DNA of 64,000 bases, taken from contig NC_072458.1 in the NCBI RefSeq assembly GCF_027596085.1, forward strand, positions 18,646,384 to 18,710,383, in the 5' to 3' direction. Under the pieces are notes generated by a model that saw only the letters and a list, made by a program, of their open reading frames with translations, was not told where the DNA came from and did no database searches. Each line of letters begins with the position of its first letter. Position 1 is the stretch's first letter. Shown in pieces: positions 31,901 to 44,851 of the stretch. The position numbers were made by a program, and so were the translations under genes. Origin of the DNA: Anoplopoma fimbria. Its lineage: Eukaryota > Chordata > Actinopteri > Perciformes > Anoplopomatidae.

Positions 31901-34900
31901 CTGGATGTCACATGCAACACATTAACGGTAATAATGAAAACTCTAAGGATTATCCTGAACGTGCTAGAGAAGAATTGGAAGGAGTCTCTGAAACTACTTT
32001 AAGGGACCCTCAGTCATCTCCAGGCAGTGATGAAGATGATGGTGATGAAGAGGAAAGCCAGGATGAAACGGATCATGAAGACGATGTGGAACAGGATAAC
32101 AAAATATCTGAACAAGTTCCCTCCGACCCTAAAATACAGGCAGCCCTCCCCTCCGGTGCTCTGACAGAACCCTGCTCTTCTCCCAGCAGTGATGAAGATG
32201 ACAGCGGGGCGTTCAGTGATGAAGGGCGGCCACGTTCTGCTAGAGGAGAGGGATCAGGTCCATCTGAAATCTCAGGCAGTGAAAGGGAGGAAACTCGGGC
32301 AGAGACAGCTGGTGATCTTCAGCAAAGCATTTTGGATGAGTTCACCGCTTACGAGCAGGACATCCTGCTCGTAAGCGTGTTCCAGGATGATCCAGAGCTG
32401 TTTGAAAACCTGCCCCAGGAAAGTCTGCTGAAACTGGGCCGCCACAGGGTTACCGAGGCCCCTGCAGCCAGACCTGTTGGAGCGGTGAAAACCCTTTTGC
32501 CAAGGATACACGGAGCATCACTGGCGTTAAAACAAAGGTAAGGTCTCGTATATTTAATAGCGTCTCCTCACGTTCATAGATGAGCTGTGTATCAAATTAA
32601 TAATTACAAATGAAATCACTGTTATTTGTTTTTCAGATTGACCCCATTAAATTGTGATTTTCAAATGGAAAGTCTTGATATCAAAGGTACGGCTCGTGCA
32701 CCATTCAGAAAATGCAAACAGAGTCATTTTAAGCCACAACACAACATGCAAACATGTATAAATCTCTGCAACAGAGGAAGACATATTTCTAATGCTAAAC
32801 TCTGCTTGCTGACTCATGCATCAATTTCACAACTGATGGTTAACCTTATCTAAAAATAAAAAATATTACAGTGTAATGAGATGGATTTAATCCAAAGATC
32901 ATCCTGTGATTTTACTTTTGTTGTGTATTTTACAGAGGAGAGAAGCAGCAGATCATGGAGACCTCAGTGTAGTGGCAGCAACCCTCCCAGAATGCAAAGC
33001 AACATATGGCCAGCTGCAGAAAAACAAACCAAAAACATGGTAATGTAGTGAGTCTTTCAGCACTTTACTGCAAGGCAACAGCAAACAAAACGTACACAGG
33101 CTCTCTCCTGCATTAATGCTCTCTGTTTCTCACCAAATACAAGTCTGGAATGAAAAGAAACTGGACGACCAGTCACCGTAGTCATAGATGAAGTAATAGC
33201 CCTATGCCTTGGTTCCCAACCTTTTCCCTTTAGGGACTCCTATTCTACCATTAAAGAAACTGACAACGCCAGACAAAGTGACCTATTTTATGGACATTTC
33301 ATATTCTATTCTATGCATAACAATAACAGAACAGAACAATTGATAAACTCTGCAATTAGGAAAGCAATAACTGTAGGGAGTTTGTTTAAATTAAGCTACT
33401 AAGATGAATTTTGAGCACATTATTTCCTGTGAACAATACATTAGAGATGAGTTTTCCTGTTTTTAATTGCCTTTTTAATTCTCTGTCTGTATAATGGATT
33501 TTTACAATAATACATACTTAAAAGGCTTCTTTTTTTTTGACAGATTTAGGCTGTTAAGCCGAGAGGGAAGGTTCTCTGACTGACTCTGTGTCCTTATCCT
33601 GCTTTATATCTTAAATAATAAACCAAACTTTAGAAATAGCAATTTCATTAAGTTGCCTCACAGATATGAAAGAAAAGCTGAGATAAAGGTCAACTGTTTA
33701 CTTTTAAAAAACGTTGTCATACACCTTATAGAATAAAGAAGGCTTGTTGTTCTTGACCAAACAGGTTTAGTTGCTACAATAAGAAATACACTTCATCTGC
33801 TTTGTGTCTTTGAACAGGGTCAGCCTGATGCCAACAACAATCATGTAAACGGAGTCGTGGACAGGTAGCTGTTTGCTCTCGTCCCATGATTAAATATTTG
33901 TTCAACCTTCTTAATCTTTCATTGTTTTGCTAATCACTGCGTTTGATTTAGGAGCCAGCCTTTCCCAGCCGTCAACTCTCTGCATAATCACATCCCCCCA
34001 CCTATGACCATAAGAAATGGTAAATGAAAGTCTGACTTGTTTGCAACTGAGAAACTCCTAATTTTGTCATTTCATTAAGTGATGCAAATTTTCAGTCAAA
34101 TGTACCTTCAGCTTCAAAACTTCTGCTGCTGTGTATGACGATGTGTTCTTCTGCTCCTCTGCTCTCTACACGGGGCCTTTTCTCACGACCCATCCAAACA
34201 TGACAGAGTTCAGGCGCCAGAAATCTACTGCTGTAAGTGTTGCATTAAATAAAGAACAGTCACTGTCTTCCTTCAAAACATAGAGCTCATTATAAACATG
34301 TTTATTGCCTTCAGCGTGGGTGGGAAAATACAAATTATTACGGAGCTTGGGGAGTGGGTTAATAATTAGCCTAATAGCCAACTCCATCTTCATCATTTGT
34401 AAAGCGCTTTGAATTGTATTTGAGTTGTTTGAAAGGTGCTATATAGATATAACTTGATATATTATTACTATAAGAATTTTTTTTAAATAATCATAAATGA
34501 AATCCTGATTTTACAAGAAAAAATCTCAGAAATTGAGGGGGGAAAAAATCAGAAAAAAACATGCTAATGCCGGCCGTTGTCTGAATTTCAGCTTAATTTG
34601 CATTTGTGTGTTAATTCTAGAAAGAACACTATAGCAATGATTATTTTTGAAAAAGGATCAAGTCTAATTAACTAATTTTAAAGTACATAGAAGAATGCAA
34701 TGTGGCTGAATAGAGTTCATCTGCCTGGTATTATCTATTTATCTATTTTTTTTTTTAAATGTTGAAATATCTTCAGGGCAACATGTTATTCAGGTCTGCT
34801 TCAAAATGAATTACGCAGCTTTGACTATGAATGAAATGTATTACCTTGTTAACAGTCAACTAGTTTCATCGAACTAATGTGCATGTGTGGAGGCAGCAAT

Positions 34901-37782
34901 TAGGGATGTATTGCAAAGACGCTCAGCTTCTTAATGATATTAGAAGACTTAATCTCCTGCCACGGACGAGATGTTTTTAATTTCACTTGAATAATGTAGC
35001 AACCGTTCTCCTCCTCTGAACCCTCAGTACTGCAGGCAGTACTTCAGTGAGTCGCTGTCCTGCGGGTTCAAGATGTGTCGCTTCCAGCATGTTCCTGTGG
35101 AGGGGGACGAGAAGGTACTGCTCCAAGTGAAAATAATAATATTTTTATAGCTTGCCAGCATGATGTTAAATCATGAGCACACTGGAGCGCTGCACAGATC
35201 TGGTATGTACCTTTTTTACTTCATAAAGTGCAGTGGATTTAAAGAAGTCTTCACCCACAAAAGTGTCATTTATCAAATCATATGCTCACTTTTTCCTAAA
35301 CACATGCATCCTCACTAAAACCTTACTATTTAAAACACTACATACAAACAAATTAGTAATGTATTTAAAAAAGGTGATTTTTGTGGGCAAAGTATTCTGT
35401 GAGTAGACAATGAACTTCTGATTTATAATTTTATAAATGAAGCTTAAAGCCCGGAGTTGAGTCATTCTTCATACCAAAGCTCTCGGCTGGGTGTTGATCG
35501 CAGAGAAAACATCTCCCTCTGCTGTGCCATATCTGTAATTCCACACTTGATTTCAGTCACTTCACTTCTTTCCTCATTCAGTTGTGCGTTGAAACTGTGA
35601 CACGCTTCGCCAAAAATCCAATGTGCCTTCAAAAAGCAGGTGAGTTGTTTTCATTATTACAATAATTTAAAACCCTAATGGGGAGAGTTTAAACTGTGTA
35701 CATATGTAACTCCTACGTTACTGCCTCTGTTTTGAACGTCCTCACCTCTCCCCTGTAAAACTCTCTGTCCTCCTTCACCCTCATCACCTGTCTGACTCTT
35801 TGTGAACCCGTCTCCTTCGGTCTCCAGGAGCCGTGTTTAGGGGCTACTACCAGAACAACCTACCAGGAGTGTACTTCTCCATGCCGGTGTTCCTGTCTCT
35901 CATCTGGGCTCTGCTCAAAGCTGGCATGGTGTCCGACGTCTTCTCAGTCCTCAACGTCAGCTTGGTCCACAAGATCGTGGTCAGTGTGTTCTTTTTTTTC
36001 TTTATCCACCTGTTCACAAAATAATGTCATGCTGCGGTTCACCATGTCGTCCAATAGAGGGCAGGACATGTTATATTTTGTATGAAGCCCTCTTGATGGT
36101 CATAATCAAAATAGATGTTGAACTTATTCTTCTCCTCCTCCCCTGCTAGCCTGGCCATGAGTTCCTGTTGGCCCTCTTCAACATTGTGAGAGAAAAGGGT
36201 CTCATGGGAGTTGTTCCTGAACTCATGCAGCTCACATTCAAGGTATCTCGGAACGCCTGGACACTTAACTCACCGCACGGTAGAAGGATCTGTATTTATG
36301 TGTACGTGGAAGCATTAATCATGCATGTATATGTATGTTGACAGATGGCCAGTGCAGGTCTAGTGCTGAGTCTGGACTGCCTTGACTGTGTTAAAAACAC
36401 TCCTGAGTTCCAGCAGGCAGTCAGTCCAAACTCCTTTGTTTCAGTGTCTGGTAACTACAAGTAAGTGGAACTTCAACTCACATCACCTTTTTTTTAAAAA
36501 CAGGAGTTAATTCACCCTTTGCAAACCGCGCCCCTGCTGCTACTGCTTCAAGCTGTCAGAGCGAACCATGGAGCCCACAGTGTCACTAACTGCACCGCCT
36601 GGATAAAAATATTTTTTGGGGAAAAAAGAGATTTCAGAGAGAAGCAGACAGAAAGGTCTACGATATGCGTTTTAAGGATATAGCCAGGATGTCAAACTGA
36701 CTCAGGAGTTGAAACAGGTGAAAAAGATAATGATCAGAAGCTAAAGCTACAAATCCCAGTTTCAAAGTGAACCACTGCACCACATGGTGATAAACACAGA
36801 AGACAATGATTTAGTTGACCTTCAGTAGCTAGCGTAGCATAGAAGTGCTAACACTAGTTAATGATGTTGCACTTTAAATGATGCTAACGTGCACTGCTAA
36901 TGTTAGATTCACCGGTTTCTACGTAGAAACGTAACAGTTTAGATGCGCATATCTCCTTCCAACCTCTCGGGGTAACGGGTATTACTATTACACAACGTTT
37001 AACCATGACGAGGACGAGACCCTCAAAACCAGCCTGAAAATCTGAAATGATTGCATGAGAGTCTACAGAGCCGAGCTGGTTAGTTGGTCGGAGCCGGCAG
37101 ACGCTATGCTATAATTGGCCAGTCTGCAATCGAGGGCGGGACTTGGCGAAGGGTCAATTATCATCCATTAATTTCAGACTCTTGACTTTTGAATTTTTTT
37201 TCGTCTTACTTACTTGATGACTCTATCTTTTATATTTAATATTAAAGGTTGTCCACCAGTGCACGTCTTCCAGATTACCTGAATTTGGCCCATTCCATCG
37301 TAGAAATAGAGGTTAGTCAATCAGAAGATTATTTCTCTCAATTTATCCAAGGATGAAATGTTTTTTTGTTTGTTTGATCTATCATTTGAATCTGTTTTCT
37401 GTCTGTCAGCTTTGTACCAAGCAGGAGGACTGGAGGCGGATGGGCGAGGTGTTCAGGTCCATCTGCCAGTCCAGCCAGTATCCCAGACAGGTTGGGAGAA
37501 TCAGCGGCCGCATTGTCATAGCGCTCCTGTCTGAGAGCAAAGACAAGCTGTCACTGCCTTTTGCCGTCTTCGCTGAGACAGGTAGAAACTGTTACTTTAG
37601 ATTAGAAAAACATAAACTCATTTGTTTACATATAACAAATGATAATTCCTTGATTATTCTGGTTTTTAGTGTGTCAGAGCGAAGGTGAGGACAGCCCGAT
37701 CAGGAATTCTTTAGGCAGAATCGGAGTGTCGCTCATGTTAAGATACTACAAAACGCATCAGTGGGCCAAGGTAAGTGTGTGT

Positions 37783-37868
<86 letters not shown>

Positions 37869-40760
37869 CATGCGATCTGACCTGCCGGCCATCTTGAATT
37901 GAGTTCTGACAGACACCAAATTATAATTCAAATTTGAAATATTTACAAAAACTAAATTATTAAAATTTCTATTTAGTGTGTTACGTTAAATTAAATTAAA
38001 TACGTTCACCAAATACCCGTAGATCTTGAATTTGTTTTCCAGTCCAGTAAAGCATAAGAGACCATCGGTCATTATTGAACCTCAACGCGGTGCAAATGGA
38101 GCTCTAAATGTTTACCTCAGTGGCTACATTGAATAGGTTAAGACTTAAATCTATTGTGAAGTTTGATGGATAGCTTTGCTAAAGCAGCACACATGTTAAT
38201 TCCAGCTTGGGATATGCAGCATTATTGTGCGCTTGACACTGAAACTTGCTCTGTTTTTAAATCTGCTCACATTTTGATGCTAAGCTTTCAGTATATTTTA
38301 CCAATCACTGGTGATTTCTTCTATTCTCAATGAACTGTTTCTCAGAGGAGTCTTTGTCTCTTTGTTCCTATTTAGTCTTGTTAAGCTGTTGTACAGCATT
38401 TTGTTCTCTATGTCCAAAACATGACTTACATTACAAACCCTTCATACAAAATAACATCTCTTTGTAAAGAGGATGTTCTAAAACATAAAAGCATGATATA
38501 AACGAATAGAGTCGTCGTCTCAGCCAGCGAGCTTCTTATTTTTAAATGTTTTGATTAGATGTGGACCCAGAAATACTGCAGATATCAAAAGATTGTCTTT
38601 GTTATCAAAAATCTTAAAGAGGAGTAATTTAAGATGCAGTAATGTTGCAAATGTTTATTAGCTTGTGTGTGTGTGCGTGCGTGCGTGTGTGTGTGTGTGT
38701 GTTCCTGTAGGGTCGGAGGGTGGTGGAGGTTCTGTTCATTTCAAAAGTCAACTACTCAACACTGAAGGGCTTGTTTGGGAACGAGGATGGAGCATCACGC
38801 TGCTACCTGGTCACCGTGGCGACGGAGCTCTTCCTCCTGAGTGGCAGCCTGGAGGGAGCTCTCAACACACTGCGAGGTAACGGCTCTGACCCTGGACTCA
38901 ATATGTGGACGTGATTGGTTTATCTGACCCCATAATCAAAATGGAACTTGTGTTTCTACACGGTGAGGTTTGCCCGGCAGTAAAGCAGCATTCTTTAGAC
39001 TTAAAAACAATACGAAAATGCTAAATACTTTGCTGCAATTGCAACAATTTTTCAATAAATGGTTTGAATATTATTATAATATATATTGACCCACAGCATT
39101 ATGTGCCAGTATATGTGAGGTAAACTGTTGTATAGCCTAGAACAACTGTAAGCTGTTATATTGAGTGTCCTTTTAGCAAAATGCTCTGTGTGAATTTCCC
39201 TCTGGTAATCAGTTATACAGAAATCTCTTTGGCTTTTGTTCATGTATCTGTTTATTCAGGAAACAAATGGTTCCTGAGTTCGTGCTCGTGGCCGTGTGAG
39301 CCCGCCGATCTGGAGAGCAGGACTCGTGTGTTGATGCGTCTGGCTGAGAAGACGTCGCACAGAGACACGCTGGAGGTCCTCTGTAATCTGCCTGGACTCA
39401 AAGAGCCAACCGGTGAGGGAAAAGAACAAAAAAACACTCTTCTTATTGCCTGTAATGTCGAGAATCACTGTCTTATCACTTTAAATCAAATACACTATTA
39501 TATAACCTGTCGATCAGGTTCAGAGAAATGTGTATCAAACAGGGCCAAGACAGAACAACTTTATGTTACTTTGGTTCTGTGACTTGCCGGATGACAGAAG
39601 TCAAACGTATGAGCTCACTACACTTTGTAAGCATTTATAAAGCCTCTGAATGACTCACATTTCAGGGAATTCAACTAGTTTTTCCAAATGTCATAGTGTA
39701 GCTTGCCTGTTAACAAAATGAATTAGCTAAAGTAACGAGCATCAAACATTGCTCCCAATTTAAAATACAAACCCCAGAGCACAGTCAAATTGTCTCCATT
39801 TTGTCCAGTTTCTTTCCACTGCAGGATGCATTTAGTTATTTTGAAATAAAAACCCCAATGACATGTTTGTTTAAATCAATAGCATTATCATATGTTGTGC
39901 TGACTTAAAAGTACACACCTCCATAGGTAAGTACAGCTGTTTTTCTTTTGTTTATTCTTTCCCCAGACTTGGTTGATACCTCCCGGTACGGTTCTCTGTT
40001 CAACTATCACCTGCGAGTGTGCATGGACAGACAGATTCTTCCCGTGGCTTCGGACTCAGTGGACTTCATGCTCTCTAAAACGCTGCCGGTGGACCACGCT
40101 CTGCTGCAGACCCTTTTGCACAAACTGGGCAAACAGAACCTCTGGTTCCGGGCCCGGGAAGTCTTCAGACGTAAGAGGGACCCCTTAGCTGCACCACTTA
40201 AGATTGGAGAAACGAATGGCTTTAACAGTTGTAGAACAGTTAATTAAATGGTTGAGAGTCATTGTGTGTATTCCTCAGACTCTCTGAGTTCGGGGTACTA
40301 CCCGGGTGTGTCGGCTCCCCCTGGATTCATGGCGCTGATCGTCCCCTGTCGACTCGGGGAGGTGGAGCTGGCTCTCACCTTGGAGATGTTCATCACCGTC
40401 AACGCTACGGACATCTTCCACCTCTCAGAGAACTCCACTTCCTGTCTCAGCATCACTCTCAAAAGGTAACGTTGTGTGTGTGTGTGTGTGCGTGTGAGAA
40501 CACAGATTGAGTCATGTGATCTGTTTGTTGCATGATGGTCCTTGCCTTCCTCCTCTTCCAGGACCCAAAGCTGTGAGGGGGAGTACCTCGCCGCCGGCAG
40601 CCGCATCCTCTCTGCGGCCTGCATCCCTCAGCCCAAACTTATCGTTCACTACTTGGCGGTTAACGCGTCGCAGGATCAAGTGTTCGCACTCGACGTCCCC
40701 TCTGCTCGCTGCTGGCTGCGACACAATCACTTGTGGGCCAGCGAGGTGTGGACGCACTGA
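28809..40760 (+). CDS. topaz1: topaz1, germ-cell PAZ/CCCH protein, complete, 20 coding exons, 1652 aa
   Basis: Exons: 28809-28986, 29804-32537, 32637-32686, 32936-33039, 33818-33864, 33952-34019, 34207-34232, 35028-35114, 35582-35639, 35828-35979, 36150-36242, 36345-36460, 37248-37311, 37410-37581, 37670-37770, 38711-38876, 39260-39412, 39967-40170, 40279-40465 and 40562-40760. The sum is 4959 nt with all phases closing, close to the human length of about 1690 aa. TOPAZ1 is a vertebrate gonad-specific protein needed for male meiosis in mouse. Residues 60-971 (exon 2) are disordered, with acidic Ser/Asp/Glu runs near the end. A CX9CX4CX3H zinc finger lies at about 1071-1090. The C-terminal 550 residues are the conserved helical core. 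The identification rests on recognising the C-terminal core, gene architecture and length; exon 7 (26 nt) is the least certain exon. Confidence 0.9.
29396..29598. mobile_element. MITE copy 3 (same orientation as copy 1), topaz1 intron 1
   Basis: Flanked by TA, with both TIRs intact (CAGTACCAGTCAAAAGTTTG at the start, TTTTGACTGGTACTG at the end). The left inner part is shorter than in copy 1. It lies inside topaz1 intron 1, inverted relative to copy 2. Confidence 0.88.
29804..32537 (+). CDS. topaz1: topaz1 exon 2 (long disordered N-terminal region)
   Basis: A single 2734-nt exon gives about 911 residues without stops. The sequence is polar and low in hydrophobic clusters. Two similar acidic patches, SSPGSDEDDGD and SSPSSDEDDSG, lie near the end along with an EEEEEEM run. 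The last 60 residues look structured (DEFTAYEQDILLVSVF). A perfect 15-bp inverted repeat sits in this part (32346-32377). The acceptor is tttccacttgtag and the donor AAG/gtaagg. Confidence 0.9.
32346..32377. repeat. perfect 15-bp inverted repeat within topaz1 coding sequence
   Basis: CGCTTACGAGCAGGA, a CA spacer, then its exact complement TCCTGCTCGTAAGCG. It encodes part of TAYEQDILLVSV on the sense strand, and the antisense strand reads almost the same peptide (AYEQDVLLVS). Confidence 0.98.
32637..34232 (+). CDS. topaz1: topaz1 exons 3-7 (linker, including a 26-nt micro-exon)
   Basis: Exons 32637-32686, 32936-33039, 33818-33864, 33952-34019 and 34207-34232 encode a poorly conserved polar linker (residues about 971-1069). 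Each has GT..AG borders and the phases chain correctly. The last is a micro-exon of 26 nt with acceptor CATGACAG and donor gtaagt. It was chosen because it is the only option that restores phase 0 for the zinc-finger exon. Confidence 0.7.
34397..34470. repeat. retroposon tail-like fragment (TGTAAAGCGCTTTGA)
   Basis: TGTAAAGCGCTTTGAATTG followed by GGTGCTATATAGATA resembles the 3' end shared by several fish LINE/SINE families. A shorter relative is at 42355-42412, where it is followed by (TAT)n. Confidence 0.4.
35028..35114 (+). CDS. topaz1: topaz1 exon 8 (CCCH zinc finger)
   Basis: This 87-nt phase-0 exon encodes YCRQYFSESLSCGFKMCRFQ then H. The spacing C-X9-C-X4-C-X3-H fits a CCCH finger, a fold that usually binds RNA. 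Confidence 0.88.
35582..37770 (+). CDS. topaz1: topaz1 exons 9-15 (conserved core, first half)
   Basis: Exons 35582-35639, 35828-35979, 36150-36242, 36345-36460, 37248-37311, 37410-37581 and 37670-37770. The translation is helical and leucine-rich, with segments such as VFRGYYQNNLPGVYFSMP and GRIGVSLMLRYYKTHQWAK. Intron 12 carries a TIR element (36507-37161). Exon 15 ends GCCAAG and its donor GTAAGTGTGT runs straight into a long GT repeat. Confidence 0.9.
36507..37161. mobile_element. non-autonomous DNA transposon in topaz1 intron 12
   Basis: The left end TTAATTCACCCTTTGCAAAC and the right end GGCGAAGGGTCAATTA are imperfect inverse copies, enclosing a GC-richer interior of about 650 bp with no transposase frame. 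The composition differs clearly from the flanking intron. Confidence 0.55.
37771..37866. repeat. (GT)n microsatellite at the topaz1 intron 15 donor
   Basis: The repeat starts with the intron itself: GTAAGTGTGTGTGTGTCTG then uninterrupted GT to 37866. The tract therefore offers many GT dinucleotides next to the true donor. A second GT tract (38663-38702) lies just before the acceptor at 38710. Confidence 0.95.
38711..40760 (+). CDS. topaz1: topaz1 exons 16-20 (conserved core, C-terminus)
   Basis: Exons 38711-38876, 39260-39412, 39967-40170, 40279-40465 and 40562-40760. They include the segments NYSTLKGLFGNEDGA, RYGSLFNYHLRVCMDRQ and SSGYYPGVSAPPGFMALIVP. The frame ends LWASEVWTH followed by TGA at 40758-40760. 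All junctions are canonical. Confidence 0.92.
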
Positions 40761-40883
40761 TCTGAGCGCTTGCCCCCCTGTGGTCACTTGAAGTACTAAA
40801 CTTTTCCTTTCCCTTGAAACTGCTTATGTTCCGGAGATGTCCGTCGACTCTGGGGGGGGGAAAAAACAACCAATGAAATCAGG

Positions 40884-40889
40884 AATAAA
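40884..40889 (+). terminator. topaz1 poly(A) signal
   Basis: Canonical AATAAA about 124 nt after the stop codon. No other equally well placed signal is seen nearby. Confidence 0.6.
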
Positions 40890-43434
40890 AACAACACGTG
40901 CATTTCTGTTGGCTGCACGTTTGTGGTCATATTTCAATTTAGCCTTCAACCAGGAAGCAGAGAATCACAACCAAAGACTGACGCAAGTACTTTAAAATGT
41001 TTTAGTTTTTTTACGAGGATAATAACTTCATTTTGTTCTTATTTGTTTTAGTTAATTGTTGTTTCCTGAAGAGTTATTTTAGCTAATTTGTCTTTGATTA
41101 ATGACACTCAGTGTGATTTACTATTTGAAAGAAAAATAAGTCTGTTGGGAAACATTGTGGAGTCCAGCATCATTTTGTAAGGTTGTTGTTACAAGTATTA
41201 TATTTTGTTTATAACAACAATGTAAATAACATCTGAGTGTATATTGGTGTATATTTATAATGGTGTTAAGTCTTTGACAGTATTATGTTGCCGTATTATC
41301 TTACTGATTGTCAAAACCTCAATTGTTGCTTGTTCAAGAGCTGTGATTTACATTTTCTTTGTGTGACGTTTTTTATATAAAAGAAAATATTGTTCTGCTC
41401 CAAAAGGTTTGACTCTGGTGTTTCTTCTCCCAAAAACAAAAAGCTCGGTAGGTTGGTAGTTAAAATCCCACTGACATTGTTTAGCTGCCTGGTGGAGCCA
41501 AGTTTCTTAAAATGTCCACAGGGGGGAAATCAATTATCACTGACGACGAAGGATATTTCATAAAGAAGTACATGATTATCAATCACAGGTTTAAATGTCC
41601 TGCTGGTTACAAATGTCCTCCATGGAGTCACAGCTGGTTGGACTAATGATGGTGATGTCCTGCTGACTAACAATTAGCCTCTGCAGCCTTTTTTTACAAA
41701 TGATAGAAGCTGCATTTGAGCCTCTTTTACTGCATCATACAATAATAAATGGTAATACAGGATTTTTTTAAAGTTCTGGCTGCCATCAGACTGATAGTAT
41801 ATAGTCTATCTTTTTCAGACTTCTAGGATCTGTGGTGCTTTAGAAACAACGATAATGTGTTTGTAGCTACGTTCAAAGCCAATACCACAGACATTTTCTC
41901 ATTTTATAGAAACATTAAAATGTCTTAATGGCTCACATACATTTTTCTCATTTTATATGGGACATTTTAAAGTCAAATAACTGCATGTGTCTGGCATCAG
42001 CTGCCACTCCTTGAACTTCCTTACCTCTTGTTTCTGTTCATGTGCATTTAAATACAGATCATTATAGCCGAGATGATACAGGAGCAACAGAACCACCAGG
42101 GGGGTGCTGTGCTGTTCTGTTCTGAGGTGAAGAGTAATATAAAACATGATTAGCTAAAGACATGCAGGTGATTAAATACATGTTAAGTTAGAATAGAAGA
42201 GGTGATGGGTGGAATTCTAAGAAAAGGGAGAGAAATTAGAGTTATTTTTTCAAATATAAGAGGCAGACTTTGTATTATTTAAATCTTTACAGTTTTGTAG
42301 TCTCATACAGTGCTGCAGCACCAGTCATTTTTATTTATTTTATTGTTTCTGTCTTTATCATGTAAAGTGCCTTTTAAAGCGCTATACAAATAAAATGTAT
42401 TATTATTATTATGTCATGCAGCTGTAGTGTGGGCGACATACTGCAGACCCCTATTTCTTCACATATATTAACAATTGTACTGTTAAAAACAAAATGATGA
42501 CATGTTTAGCTCATAAATACTGAATAAGGGGACTTTAACTATAGAAATCATCCTAACACAGGACTGTTTGTTTGATTTAATTTATTGTTTTAGCCTCCAG
42601 TCTCCCAATAACCACGACTGCCCTCCAGACGTTAGCCCGTGTCACATAAGGGCCTTTGCATCCGTCAATATAAAAGAACACATTATACTTTATACTTTTC
42701 AGAATAGCAGACCCTGACACCGTGACTCTGCAGCCGTCGTCATGCGCAGTCGTTTGCCCTGCAGTGGCTTCACTAAGAGGTGAAACATCCTGTTTTATGG
42801 ATTATTCCTTAGGGGGGAATGTTTTCTCACTTGGATATATCAGCGTGACCTATGGCATGTTTTCAAAACCACTCCTTCTTTTATGTGCCCTTGATGTGAC
42901 CTTGCGAGGTTTCTGTAAATCAAGGCCCCCCCCAAATAAACGGAATAACTTGTGTGACCTAGTTATGAAAATGTAAGTGCCTCTGTTACCATAACAAAAT
43001 TACAGTTTTGACTGAGTATTTGTCAGCATTTCCCTCTGCAGGATGTAAATAACAGCCAAATCAAACGCTATGCATTTTAGATGAGAGGTGGTTGGATGAA
43101 AAATATGGAGGGTGACGTGGCAGAATGATGTGTTGATGTTTTCTTTCACTTAAATGCTCCTTTTACACAACTTCTGCTGCTGACTAATACCATTTGAGGT
43201 GACTCCTCCTAGTTTTACAGTCCTCCCTTGTGTTTCTGCTCCCACCTGTTTCAGCAGGAGGGAGGAGAGAGAAGAGAGACAACAGATCAATAACCCTCCT
43301 TATCCCAGGACTCTAACTATACAGCCTACTCTGAGCTTCACAAACCACTGTTTACTCCGACATAATGCATGTTGACTGAGTGGTGCATCAGAGAAAATAG
43401 ATTTTTCCTATATGTATTTCCAGTGGCTGACTGG
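40890..43434. other. intergenic, no gene seen
   Basis: AT-rich spacer between topaz1 and trim71 with a retroposon-tail fragment at 42355-42412 followed by (TAT)n. No coding sequence. Confidence 0.45.
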
Positions 43435-44816
43435 AGCCATTTTATTTTGCAATATAAATGTTCTTATTTACAAATGTATACGTAATACAAGAGGATGTTT
43501 CACTTAATTAGTACATTTGCATACACAGTTTACTAATCTATTAGAAAAGTATTTAAATGTTAATTTATTTGTGCTAAATGGTTAGTTGATCTTATCCTGT
43601 TGTTTATGTGTTTACATCTCCATCACTGTTAATGTATTGTATATTCACACTTTTATAGGATATTTTATGACATTTATATATAATTGTAGAGTTTGTTTTA
43701 CAGATACACATACAAAACAAGAGGATGTATCACCTAATTAGTCCATTTGCATACACAGCTTAATCTTTTAGGCAATGTTGAAAAATCTGTATCTTACTTG
43801 TTGTCTATGTGTTTATCTCCATTTTTTTGCATTATAAATGTTCTTATTTACAAATGTAAGGATGTATTACTTAATTAGTAAATTTGCATACTAATCTATT
43901 AGACAAGTATTTAAAAGTTAAAGAATCTATCTTATTGCTGCTAAATGGTTAGTTGATCTTACTCTGTTGTTTATGTGTTTACATCTCCATCACTGTTAAT
44001 GTATTGTAATTCACACTTTTATAGTATATTTTCTGACATTTATATATAATTGTAGAGTTTGTTTTACAGATACACATACAAAACAAGAGGATGTTTCACT
44101 TAATTAGTTAATTTGCATACAAACCTTAATCTTTTAGGCAATGTTCTGTATCTTACTTGTTGTTTATGTGTTTACATCTCCATCACTGTTATTGTATTTC
44201 CTCACATTTATATATATATATATATATATATATAATTGCAGATGTTTTATAAGATGCATCTTACTTACAATAAAATAATAATGTTTATATTGACCCAACA
44301 GGGAAATATTTACATTGTAAATATGACTTCAGAACACAACAAGTATTAGTCAGCTAAACATCCAGATAATGTTTAATTAGTTAAATTTTGCTAAATATCT
44401 TCAGGGGCTAAATTGTGTGTTTATCTCCATTTTTTTGCATTATAAATGTTCTTATTTACAAATGTATAAGTAATACAAGAGGATGTATTACTTAATTAGT
44501 AAATTTGCATACTAATCTATTAGACAAGTATTTAAAAGTTAAAGAATCTATCTTATTGCTGCTAAATGGTTAGTTGATCTTACTCTGTTGTTTATGTGTT
44601 TACATCTCCATCACTGTTAATGTATTGTATTTCTGACATTTATATATAATTGTAGAGTTTGTTTTACAGATACACATACAAAACAAGAGGATGTATCACT
44701 TAATTAATTAATTAATTTGCATACAAACCTTAATCTTTTAGGCAATGTTGAAAAATCTGTATCTTACTTGTTGTTTATGTGTTTACATCTCCATCACTGT
44801 TATTGTATTTCCTCAC

Positions 44817-44851
<35 letters not shown>

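Noticed and set aside
33209..33260. GGTTCCCAACCTTTTCCC, a hAT-like terminal sequence
   Set aside because: No inverse partner or duplication found downstream in topaz1 intron 4; too weak to call.
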